A stretch of 64,000 bases of DNA from CAZSBB01 sp964605235. GTDB taxonomy: Bacteria; Planctomycetota; Phycisphaerae; Phycisphaerales; Phycisphaeraceae. The DNA lies in assembly GCA_964605235.1 (NCBI GenBank), contig CAZSBB010000012.1:62001-126000 (forward strand), in the 5' to 3' direction. The position numbers and the translations under genes were made by a program. Below are positions 34,440 through 42,530 of this stretch, piece by piece. A model generated the notes under the pieces. The model did no database searches and was not told the origin of the DNA. It saw only the letters and a list, made by a program, of their open reading frames with translations. The first letter of the stretch is position 1; each line of letters opens with the position of its first letter.

Positions 34440-35978
34440 ATGAACTACCGCTTTGTCATGCGACAACTCGGCCTGCTGCTGCTGGTGCTCAGCGCCACCG
34501 TGCTGCTGACCGCCGCCCTGAGCTGGCTGGTGTGGGGCGATGGGCAGCCCAGTGACTGGCACGCCGAGCTGGCGCTGCTGATCTCCGGCGGCATCGGCGC
34601 CGGCGGCGGCGTGCTGCTGCTGCTGATCGGGCGCGGCGGGAGCAGTCGCCTCGGCCGGCGCGAAGCCATGCTGCTGGTCGCCCTGAGCTGGCTCATCGGC
34701 GCGGCGCTGGCGGGCTTGCCCTTCAACCTCTGGGCCCGGCTGGAACCGACCGCCGGCCCGCAGCACCCGTTCCACCACTTCGTCGCCTGCTACTTCGAAG
34801 CCATGAGCGGGCTCACCACCACCGGCGCCACCGTGCTGAGCAATATCGAAGTCCTGCCGCATAGCCTGCTGTTCTGGCGGGCGCTGACCCATTGGCTGGG
34901 CGGCCTGGGCATCGTCGTGCTCTTCGTGGCGGTGCTGCCGTCCCTGGGCGTGGGCGGCAAACGCCTGTTCCAGTTCGAATCGCCCGGCCCGAAACAGCCC
35001 GGCGTCACCGCCCGCATTCAGGAAACGGCGCGCATGCTCTGGCTGATTTACGTCGGCCTGACCATCGCCCAGACCGTCGCCCTGCGCCTCTGCGGCATGA
35101 CCTGGTTCGACGCGGTGTGCCACACCTTCGCCACCCTCGCCACCGGCGGGTTCAGCACCCACAACGCCTCCGTCGGCCACTACGACGGCTTTGGCGTGCC
35201 CCTGGTCATCATCATCTTCATGGTCATCGCCGGCGGTAACTTCGGGCTGTACTACCAGCTCCTGCGCGGCGAGTTCAAACGCGTGTTCCAGGACCCCGAG
35301 CTGCGCCTCTACCTGGCGATCCTCACCTTCGCCTCCGTGCTGGTGGCGGCCAACGTGTATGAGCTGTGGCACGTCTCCACCCGCGGCCACAAGCTCGAAC
35401 CCAACGTCGCCACCGCCGTGCTGCACAGCGTCTTTCAGGTCGTCTCCATCCAGACCACCACCGGCTTCTGCTCGGTTGATTTCGACCTCTGGGGCTATCT
35501 GCCCAAGATGACCCTCGTGCTGCTCATGTTCGTCGGCGGCTGTGCCGGGTCCACCGGCGGGGGCATCAAGGTCATTCGCCTGCTGATCGGCTTCAAGGTG
35601 ATTCTCAGCGAAATCCGCCGGGTGTTTCGCCCCCAGGCGATCGTGCCCGTGCGCGTGGGCCACTCGGCTGTCGATGCCGACGCGCGCCAGAACGCCCTGG
35701 TCTACATCCTGCTCATCGTGCTGCTGGCGCTGGGCGGCGGCATTGCCCTGATGATCCTCGAAGCGCCCCAGCGCATCGACTTCACCACCGCTCTGACCGC
35801 CAGCATCGCCACGCTCAACAACATCGGCCCCGGCCTGGCGCGCGTGGGGGCGATCCAGAACTTCGGCTGGTTCTCCCCGCCCAGCCTCATCGTCATGAGC
35901 CTGCTGATGGCGCTGGGCCGCCTGGAGGTGTTCGTGCTCGCGGTGCTGTGCGTGCCGAGTTTCTGGCGCACCAACTAA
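34440..35978 (+). CDS. trkH: Trk potassium uptake channel TrkH
   Basis: 512 residues, strongly hydrophobic. The four selectivity-filter pore loops can be found: SGLTTTGATV, TLATGGFSTH, QTTTGFCSVD and LNNIGPGL. Helix pairs around each loop match the Trk/Ktr/HKT superfamily. It conducts K+ and forms the membrane part of the complex with TrkA. Confidence 0.96.
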   Translation: MNYRFVMRQLGLLLLVLSATVLLTAALSWLVWGDGQPSDWHAELALLISGGIGAGGGVLLLLIGRGGSSRLGRREAMLLVALSWLIGAALAGLPFNLWARLEPTAGPQHPFHHFVACYFEAMSGLTTTGATVLSNIEVLPHSLLFWRALTHWLGGLGIVVLFVAVLPSLGVGGKRLFQFESPGPKQPGVTARIQETARMLWLIYVGLTIAQTVALRLCGMTWFDAVCHTFATLATGGFSTHNASVGHYDGFGVPLVIIIFMVIAGGNFGLYYQLLRGEFKRVFQDPELRLYLAILTFASVLVAANVYELWHVSTRGHKLEPNVATAVLHSVFQVVSIQTTTGFCSVDFDLWGYLPKMTLVLLMFVGGCAGSTGGGIKVIRLLIGFKVILSEIRRVFRPQAIVPVRVGHSAVDADARQNALVYILLIVLLALGGGIALMILEAPQRIDFTTALTASIATLNNIGPGLARVGAIQNFGWFSPPSLIVMSLLMALGRLEVFVLAVLCVPSFWRTN

Positions 35979-35988
35979 CCTACGGAAT

Positions 35989-36064
35989 GCATCCCCCGGC
36001 AGAGCCGGGGGCTAACGGATGCAACGACCATCCCTCCCATTAGCCCCGGGCTCTACCCGGGGAT
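35989..36064. repeat. Two TTAGCCCC-type palindromes (family C) in tandem
   Basis: First hairpin near 35989-36010 (CCCCCGGC/GCCGGGGG, then CTAA); second near 36040-36064 (ATTAGCCCCGGG/CCCGGGGAT). Both match the 14515-14543 palindrome in arms and loop size. They lie 3' of trkH and may act as terminators; no U-run is present. Confidence 0.75.
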
Positions 36065-36182
36065 TCCCCCCCGCCCGGAAGTTCCCCCCGGATGTATCCC
36101 CCGGTTTTTTCAACGCCGATTATCCGTCGGCCGCGCTTTGCGGTAGCTTGCTGGCTCCGTTCGATTTCACAGGAGTGGTTTC

Positions 36183-38162
36183 ATGTTCGTCTTCAACCAG
36201 TTCCAGTTCCCCCGCGCGGTGCATGAACATCTGGTCCATCAGGTCCGGCAGCAGCAGCGCGAACACCAGGCCCGTCTCGCTGCCCTGCGCACTGCCGCCG
36301 ACGCCCGCAAGTATCAGCAGCAGGTCAAGCGCGCCATCTTCAAGTGCTTCTTCGACAAGCTGCCCGCGCGCACCCCGCTGAAGCTGCGCTGCACCGGCGT
36401 CACCGAACGCCCCGATTACCGCATCGAAAAGCTCGTCTTCGAAAGCCGCCCCGGCTATCCCGTCACCGCCAATTGCTATGTGCCTACGTCGCCTCGGCCC
36501 GCCGCCGGCTATCCCGCGGTGCTGGGAACCTGTGGCCACTCGCAACGCGGCAAGGGGGAGCCGGCGTATCAGACCTTCAGCCGCCATCTGGCGAAACTCG
36601 GCTACGTCACGCTCATCTATGACCCCGTCGCCCAGGGCGAACGCCTGCAATACCCCGGAACCGCCGGGCGCTTCGCGCCCACGTCCTGCGTCTTCGAACA
36701 CAACATGATGGGCAAGCAGATGGCGCTGGTCGGCGAGTTCCTGGGCGCCTGGCGCGCCTGGGACGGCATCCGCGCCCTCGATGTCCTGCTGGCGCGCAAC
36801 GATGTCGACCGCACCCGCGTGGGACTCACCGGGAACTCCGGCGGCGGCACCATGTCCACCTATCTCAACGCGCTGGACGATCGCTTCACCATGACCGCGC
36901 CCAGCTGCTTCGTCACCACCCATCTGGCGAACCTCGAAAACGAACTGCCCGCCGACAACGAGCAATGCCCGCCCGGCTTCCTTGCGGCGGGACTCGATCG
37001 CTGCGATTTCTTCATCGCCCAGGCGCCGCGCCCCGTGCTGCTGCTCGGGCAGGCGCAGGACTTTTTCGACACCCGGGGATTGGAAACCACCTACCAGCAG
37101 GTCCGCCGGTTCTACGCCCTGCTGGGCGCCCAGCAGAACGCCAGGCTGTTCATCGGCCCGGCGCCGCATGGCTTTTCCGTGCACAACCGCGAGCAGATGT
37201 ATCGCTTCTTCAATCAGCAGATCGGCAGCACCAAGTCGTGGCGCGAAAGCCTCCCCGACAACGAGCCGGATGACGTGCTCGCCGCCACGCCGACCGGCCA
37301 AGTCGCGGGGCTCAAGGGCCAGAAGTTCATCCATGAGCTGACCGCCGCCCACGCCAGGCAGCTCAAGAGCAAACGCAAAACGCCCGCCAGCGCGCCCGCC
37401 TTGGCGCGACAGGTGCGCGAGTTTCTGGGCTTGCCCGCGCGGATCAAGACGCCGTACTTCCGCAGCCTGCGCGCGGTGGAAGGCGTGGGGGCGTATCCGG
37501 CGGTGTGGCGCTTCGGCCTGGAAACTGAGCCGGGCTATGGTCAGGTCATGGCGCTGCTGAGCGCCTGGGACTATCGCAAACCGGATCACAGCTATGCGTA
37601 TCCCGCCCCGCCGCGCCGCGAGAAGCTGACGCTGTACGTCGGGCACATCAGCACGCGCGACGACCTGGCGCATGGCCTGCTGCCGGTGCCGACGCCGCGG
37701 CAGGATGTGCTGTTTTCCGTGGATGTGCGCGGGCATGGGGAAATGCAGAACCGCGCCTGCGCGGAGACGGATTTCCTCACCAGCTATGGCAGCGACTACC
37801 ACGCGGCGTCGCACAACCTGATGCTCGGGCAAACCTATCTGGGGCGCAAAGTGCTCGATGTGCTGGGCGCCCTGGAACTGCTGGGCAGCTATGGCGCGAA
37901 GGAAGTGCATCTGGTGGGGCGCGGCATCGGCGCGCTGCACGCTGCGTTTGCCGCGCTGCTGTCGCCGCTGGTCAAGCGGGTCACGCTGGCGGATTACCTG
38001 CCTTCGTGGCACCTGCTGACGCAGACGCCGATTGTCGGCTGGCCGCAGTCGGCGCTGCCGCACGGCGTGTTGCGGCGATTCGATTTGCCGGATATCTACC
38101 GGGCATTGCGCGGCCGGCGCCTGCGTCTGGTGCAGCCGTGGAATGCGGAGATGCAACGTTGA
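36183..38162 (+). CDS. Tandem alpha/beta-hydrolase protein, acetyl-xylan-esterase-like
   Basis: 659 residues; ATG preceded by AGGAG. No signal peptide, so apparently cytoplasmic. The N-terminal half is a carbohydrate-esterase-type alpha/beta hydrolase: LGTCGHSQRGKG for the oxyanion region, YDPVAQGER, and nucleophile elbow GNSGGG near residue 220, with GPAPHGFS as the histidine loop. The C-terminal third (about 470-640) looks like a second hydrolase fold whose elbow reads GRGIGA, lacking the serine, so it is likely non-catalytic. The downstream hydrolase gene overlaps the stop. Confidence 0.78.
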   Translation: MFVFNQFQFPRAVHEHLVHQVRQQQREHQARLAALRTAADARKYQQQVKRAIFKCFFDKLPARTPLKLRCTGVTERPDYRIEKLVFESRPGYPVTANCYVPTSPRPAAGYPAVLGTCGHSQRGKGEPAYQTFSRHLAKLGYVTLIYDPVAQGERLQYPGTAGRFAPTSCVFEHNMMGKQMALVGEFLGAWRAWDGIRALDVLLARNDVDRTRVGLTGNSGGGTMSTYLNALDDRFTMTAPSCFVTTHLANLENELPADNEQCPPGFLAAGLDRCDFFIAQAPRPVLLLGQAQDFFDTRGLETTYQQVRRFYALLGAQQNARLFIGPAPHGFSVHNREQMYRFFNQQIGSTKSWRESLPDNEPDDVLAATPTGQVAGLKGQKFIHELTAAHARQLKSKRKTPASAPALARQVREFLGLPARIKTPYFRSLRAVEGVGAYPAVWRFGLETEPGYGQVMALLSAWDYRKPDHSYAYPAPPRREKLTLYVGHISTRDDLAHGLLPVPTPRQDVLFSVDVRGHGEMQNRACAETDFLTSYGSDYHAASHNLMLGQTYLGRKVLDVLGALELLGSYGAKEVHLVGRGIGALHAAFAALLSPLVKRVTLADYLPSWHLLTQTPIVGWPQSALPHGVLRRFDLPDIYRALRGRRLRLVQPWNAEMQR

Positions 38163-38950
38163 CCCGAGACATTCGTGACGAGCAGATCAAGGTGTCCACC
38201 CCCGCCGGTCCGCGCACATTGACCTTGCGCACACCCGCCTGGCTGTGTCCCGGTCCGGCCCTGCTGCTGAACTTCAGCGGCGAGGCGCGCCAGTCGCTCC
38301 AGAGCGTGCCCTATTGCATTGTCGCCGATGTGTTCCTGGCGGCGGGCCATCGCGTGGCGTCGCTGGATTTGCCCAATCATGGCGAATTGGAAGACGCCCA
38401 CGGCCGGCAGCTTGAAGGCATGGCGGCAGCGCTGCGGGCCGGGGTGGACGTGTATGGCGGATTCGCCCAGACGTGCGTGGCGGCAGTGGATCTGCTCATC
38501 GAGCGCCAGTTGGCGCAGGCGGGCTTGATCGCCGTCAACGGCACCTCGCGCGGCGGGCTGGCGGCGCTGCACGCCATGGCGGCCGACGCCCGGATTGTTG
38601 CCGGCGCCATCCATGCTTCGGTCATCAATCTGCTGACGCTGCGCGAATTTGCCGGGCAGGAGAACAATCCGCTGATCGCCCGCAACAACGCCGCGGCTGT
38701 GTTGGACAAGCTGGTCGATCGGCCGCTGCTGATTGCCGTGGGCGAGGAAGACCCGCGCGTCAGCGCCCCGGCATCATTCGACTTTTACGCCCGGCTCAAC
38801 GCCCGCGCCCGCCTCTGCCCGCCCACGCTATTCGTCGGCGCCGGCGTGTCGCATGGCACGACCTATCCCCAGCACGCCGGCTACAGTGCCGCCGCTGGCT
38901 TCCTGCTCCAGCAGTGCGCCCAGGTGATGAAAGCCCAGCCGGGCAATTAG
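38159..38950 (+). CDS. Alpha/beta hydrolase
   Basis: 263 residues from a TTG that overlaps the previous stop (TTGA), with GGAG about eight bases before; no ATG is available in the right place. Nucleophile elbow GTSRGG near residue 125, acid loop AVGEEDPRV and histidine in GVSHGTTYPQH near the C-terminus complete a triad. LDLPNHGELED is the usual lid entry. Probably an esterase acting with the tandem hydrolase encoded upstream; the substrate is unknown. Confidence 0.75.
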   Translation: MTRDIRDEQIKVSTPAGPRTLTLRTPAWLCPGPALLLNFSGEARQSLQSVPYCIVADVFLAAGHRVASLDLPNHGELEDAHGRQLEGMAAALRAGVDVYGGFAQTCVAAVDLLIERQLAQAGLIAVNGTSRGGLAALHAMAADARIVAGAIHASVINLLTLREFAGQENNPLIARNNAAAVLDKLVDRPLLIAVGEEDPRVSAPASFDFYARLNARARLCPPTLFVGAGVSHGTTYPQHAGYSAAAGFLLQQCAQVMKAQPGN

Positions 38951-38981
38951 CCCACCCGCGCCTGCTATCATGCCCCGCGTC

Positions 38982-39827
38982 ATGGCGCGACAACGTTTTG
39001 AAAAGCCGGCGTTGCAACTGCAGGTGACCACCCTGTGGGAGTATCCCTCGCAGCATTACGGTCCCGGCGTGCAGGGCGATCCCAACTACAAGGGCGCCAC
39101 CCCCAGTTGGATCATCTGGAATCTGCTGCAACGCTACACCGCGCCCAAGGGGTTGGTGATCGATCCGTGCTGCGGCAGCGGCACGACGCTGGATGTGGCG
39201 CGTGAGCTGGGGCGACGGGCGTTGGGCTATGACGTCGCGCCGACCCGGCCGGATATTTTTCGCGTCGATGCCCGCAAGCTGCCGCTGGAGGATGGCAAAG
39301 CGGATTTCGTGTTCATTGATCCGCCGTACTCCACGCATATTCATTACTCGGATGACCCGCGCTGTCTGGGCAAGCTCAGCGCGTTCACCGATGACTACTA
39401 TCCGGCGATGGAGCAGGTGTTCCGCGAGATCCACCGCGTGCTGCGGCCGGGGGCGCACATGGCGCTGTACGTCAGCGATTCGTTTGAGAAGGGCAAGGGG
39501 CTGGCGCCGATCGGATTTGAGCTGTTCGCGCGCATGCGGCTGGCGGGATTGACGCCGGTGGACATCATCGCGGTGGTGCGGCACAACCGTACGCTGCAGA
39601 TGGGCAACTACCGGCAGGCGGCCCAGGAAGGGAACTTCTTCCTGCGCGGGTTCAATTACCTGTTCATCATGCGCAAGGATGAAGCGCCGCCGGCGCTCGC
39701 CGCGCTGCCCCAGGCGTCATCCCCACCGTTGCCAGCGCCATCCGCGCCGGCGTCCCCACCCGCGCCCAGTCGGCCGCGCCGGCCGTACCCGCCGCCGCGT
39801 CCCCGGCATCGGCCGCGGCGCGGGTGA
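38982..39827 (+). CDS. DNA-methylase-like SAM methyltransferase (orphan)
   Basis: 281 residues from MARQRFEKP; MPRV four codons earlier is possible. PSWIIWNLLQRY then DPCCGSGTT (61-69) are motifs X and I for SAM, followed by IDPPYS (112-117), the catalytic DPPY of N6-adenine/N4-cytosine amino methyltransferases. The order X-I-IV matches the gamma arrangement. There is no obvious target-recognition domain and no restriction gene nearby, so a housekeeping methylation mark or an RNA substrate is possible. The last 45 residues are a Pro/Ala/Arg-rich tail, perhaps for nucleic acid contact. Confidence 0.78.
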   Translation: MARQRFEKPALQLQVTTLWEYPSQHYGPGVQGDPNYKGATPSWIIWNLLQRYTAPKGLVIDPCCGSGTTLDVARELGRRALGYDVAPTRPDIFRVDARKLPLEDGKADFVFIDPPYSTHIHYSDDPRCLGKLSAFTDDYYPAMEQVFREIHRVLRPGAHMALYVSDSFEKGKGLAPIGFELFARMRLAGLTPVDIIAVVRHNRTLQMGNYRQAAQEGNFFLRGFNYLFIMRKDEAPPALAALPQASSPPLPAPSAPASPPAPSRPRRPYPPPRPRHRPRRG

Positions 39828-39968
39828 CTATTCCATAAGCAGCGCAGGCCCCGGCAGCTGACACTTGCCCATTTGTTGGGCGATTTTCGGCGGTTTTACG
39901 CACTTTTCGCATTTTCGGCGCGCTGATTTCCTATTGACCGGATGCGGGGGCTGCTCTACGCTCGCGGC

Positions 39969-41429
39969 ATGAGATTCGAGGGGTATCAGACCGAACAATT
40001 TTATGACGAGCTGATGGAGCCCGATGGCTCGCCGCGCCCCGGCGCGCGCCTGCTGGTGGAGCGCATCGAGGGGTTGCCCCCGGGCGACCTGCTCCGACGT
40101 CAGCGCGCCGCCGAGGCGGCTTTGATGAACATGGGCATCACCTTTGCCGTGTACGGTGACGCCGAGGGCGCCGAGAAGATTTTTCCCTTTGATGTGATCC
40201 CCCGCATCGTCAGCGCCCAGGACTGGGAGCGCGTGCAGCGCGGTCTTCAGCAACGCATCACCGCGCTCAACCACTTCATCCACGACATTTACCACGACCA
40301 GAAAATCCTGCAGGACGGCGTGGTTCCGCGCGATCTGGTCGAATCCGCCAGCAGCTTCCGCCAGCAATGCGTCGGCTTGAACCCGCCCGGCGGGGTGTGG
40401 TGTCACATCACCGGCACCGACCTGGTGCGCGATGAGCACGGGCAGTTCTTCGTGCTCGAAGACAACCTGCGCTGTCCCTCGGGCGTCAGCTATGTGCTGG
40501 AAAATCGCCAGCTCCTCAAACGCACCTTCCCGCAGGTGTTTGCCGCCTCGCACGTCCGGCCGGTTGACGACTATCCCAGCCGGCTGTTCGACACCCTCGC
40601 CTCCATCGCCCCCGGAGCCCCCGGAGCCCCCGGAAGCCCCGGGGGCCGTCACCAGCCCACCGTCGTGGTGCTCACCCCCGGCATCTACAACTCGGCGTAC
40701 TTCGAGCATTCCTTCCTCGCCCGGCAGATGGGCGTGGAACTCGTCGAAGGCAGCGACCTGGTGATCCACGACGGCTATGTGAAGATGCGCACCACCACGG
40801 GGCTGGAGCGTGTGGACGTGATTTACCGCCGGATTGATGATGATTTTCTGGACCCCCAGGCTTTCCGCGAAGATTCAGTGCTGGGCGTGCCGGGCATCAT
40901 GCAGGCGTACCGCAACGGCAAGGTCGCGCTCGCCAATGCGCCGGGCACGGGCATCGCGGACGACAAGGTGATTTACGCCTTTGTGCCGCAGATGATCCGC
41001 TACTACCTGAGTGAGGATGCGATTCTGCCCAACGTGCCGACGTATTTGTGCTGGATCGAAAAGGATCGGCAGCACGTGTTGGGGAATCTCGAAAAGCTGG
41101 TGGTCAAAGCCGCCAACGAGAGCGGGGGGTACGGCATGCTGGTCGGGCCGGCCTCCACTGCCGCGCAGCGCGAAGCGTTCGCGGAAAAGATCAACGCCGC
41201 GCCGCGCAACTACATTGCCCAGCCGGTGGTGAACCTGTCGCGGGCGCCGGTGATCGTGGACGATCATTTTGAAGGCCGGCATGTGGACCTGCGGCCGTAC
41301 ATTCTTTATGGCAAGGAGATCTGGGTGCTGCCGGGCGGGTTGACCCGCGTGGCGCTGCGCAAGGGTTCATTGGTCGTGAACTCTTCGCAGGGCGGCGGCA
41401 GCAAAGACACCTGGGTGCTCAGTCAGTAG
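39969..41429 (+). CDS. Circularly permuted ATP-grasp protein (DUF404/DUF407 type)
   Basis: 486 residues from [16 protein letters not shown]. Blocks typical of the family: [91 protein letters not shown] and the ATP/Mg region [13 protein letters not shown]...LRPYILYG...GGLTRVAL ending [13 protein letters not shown]-grasp enzymes form an acyl-phosphate and then an amide, so a peptide-ligase reaction is predicted. First of a five-gene run that continues with alpha-E and transglutaminase genes. [12 protein letters not shown] loop near residue 220 is encoded by a microsatellite. Confidence 0.88.
   Translation: MRFEGYQTEQFYDELMEPDGSPRPGARLLVERIEGLPPGDLLRRQRAAEAALMNMGITFAVYGDAEGAEKIFPFDVIPRIVSAQDWERVQRGLQQRITALNHFIHDIYHDQKILQDGVVPRDLVESASSFRQQCVGLNPPGGVWCHITGTDLVRDEHGQFFVLEDNLRCPSGVSYVLENRQLLKRTFPQVFAASHVRPVDDYPSRLFDTLASIAPGAPGAPGSPGGRHQPTVVVLTPGIYNSAYFEHSFLARQMGVELVEGSDLVIHDGYVKMRTTTGLERVDVIYRRIDDDFLDPQAFREDSVLGVPGIMQAYRNGKVALANAPGTGIADDKVIYAFVPQMIRYYLSEDAILPNVPTYLCWIEKDRQHVLGNLEKLVVKAANESGGYGMLVGPASTAAQREAFAEKINAAPRNYIAQPVVNLSRAPVIVDDHFEGRHVDLRPYILYGKEIWVLPGGLTRVALRKGSLVVNSSQGGGSKDTWVLSQ
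40609..40646. repeat. CCCCCGGAG microsatellite inside the ATP-grasp gene
   Basis: Three to four 9-bp units, in frame, coding for Gly-Ala-Pro triplets in a surface loop. Same unit as 4850-4883. Confidence 0.78.
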
Positions 41430-41534
41430 CCGCGCACGGACGGCGCTGACGAGCGGGCTGGACCTGAGCAACTTCAACTTCCGCATCAGGGCGGCGCATG
41501 GCGCCTTGAACGCGGGGGTGAATTGGAGATCGAC

Positions 41535-42509
41535 ATGGCACTGGTGGCGGGCGAGCAAACCGGCATGCTCAGTCGCGTGGCGAATTCCGTGTTCTGGATG
41601 AGCCGCTACATCGAACGCGCGGAGAACACCGCGCGCTTCCTCGATGTGGTGCATCATCTGGTGTTGGATTTACCCGGCGAAACCAGCAATCAGTGGGAAT
41701 CGCTGATCTACGCCAGCGGCGATCATGAGCCCTACCTGCAGCGCTACGGCAGCTTCACCGAAGCCGGCGCCACGCAGTTCCTGACCTTCGACCGCGACAA
41801 CCCCAACTCCATCCTCTCCTGCCTCTGGCTGGCGCGCGAGAACGCCCGCTCCATCCGCGAGGTGGTGTCCTCGGAAATGTGGGAGCAGATCAACCGTTCC
41901 TACCACCTGGTGCGCGAAGCCCAGCAGAGCGATCGCCTGCGCCAGGAAGGACCGGCGTTTTACAGCCATTTCAAGAAGGCGTGCCATCTCTTCGCCGGCA
42001 TCACCGACGCCACCATGTCACACAACGAAGCCTGGCACTTCGCCCGCCTCGGACGCTTGCTCGAACGCGCTGACAAAACTACCCGCATCCTCGATGTGAA
42101 GTACTTCATGCTGCTGCCGCGCGTCGATTACGTCGGCTCGCCCTACGACAGCCTGCAATGGGCGGCCCTGCTGCGCTGCTTAAGCGCCCTGGAGATGTAC
42201 CGCAAACGCTTCCATCAGATTTTGCCCAAGAGCGTGGCGGCGTTCCTGCTCCTCGATGGCGATTTCCCCCGCTCGGTGCGCTTCTGTCTGGGGGAGGCGG
42301 AAGACTCCATCCAACGCATCACCGGCACGCGGCGCGGCTACTCCAATCGCGCCGAACAGCAACTGGGCCGCCTGCGCGCGGAAGTGGATTTCACCGACAT
42401 CGAGCAGATTTTCGCCCAGGGCCTGCACGAGTATCTTGATGTCATCCAGAGCCGGCTCAACGACGTGGGCTCGGCGATCCACGAAACCTTTTTCGCGGTC
42501 GACCAGTAA
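41535..42509 (+). CDS. Alpha-E domain protein (DUF403)
   Basis: 324 residues from the ATG that follows GGAG by six bases. All-helical; MLSRVANSVFWMSRYIERAENTAR is the diagnostic N-terminal block, with ARENARSIREVVSSEMWEQINRSY, WHFARLGRLLERADKTTRILDVKY and FLLLDGDFPRSVRFCL following. The conserved Glu/Arg pairs (YIERAENTAR, LLERADKTTR) give the family its name. Its activity is unknown; it always occurs with circularly permuted ATP-grasp proteins, and a fused version is encoded two genes downstream. Cytoplasmic. Confidence 0.9.
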   Translation: MALVAGEQTGMLSRVANSVFWMSRYIERAENTARFLDVVHHLVLDLPGETSNQWESLIYASGDHEPYLQRYGSFTEAGATQFLTFDRDNPNSILSCLWLARENARSIREVVSSEMWEQINRSYHLVREAQQSDRLRQEGPAFYSHFKKACHLFAGITDATMSHNEAWHFARLGRLLERADKTTRILDVKYFMLLPRVDYVGSPYDSLQWAALLRCLSALEMYRKRFHQILPKSVAAFLLLDGDFPRSVRFCLGEAEDSIQRITGTRRGYSNRAEQQLGRLRAEVDFTDIEQIFAQGLHEYLDVIQSRLNDVGSAIHETFFAVDQ

Positions 42510-42530
42510 CCCGTCGCCCAGGCGCCCCTC

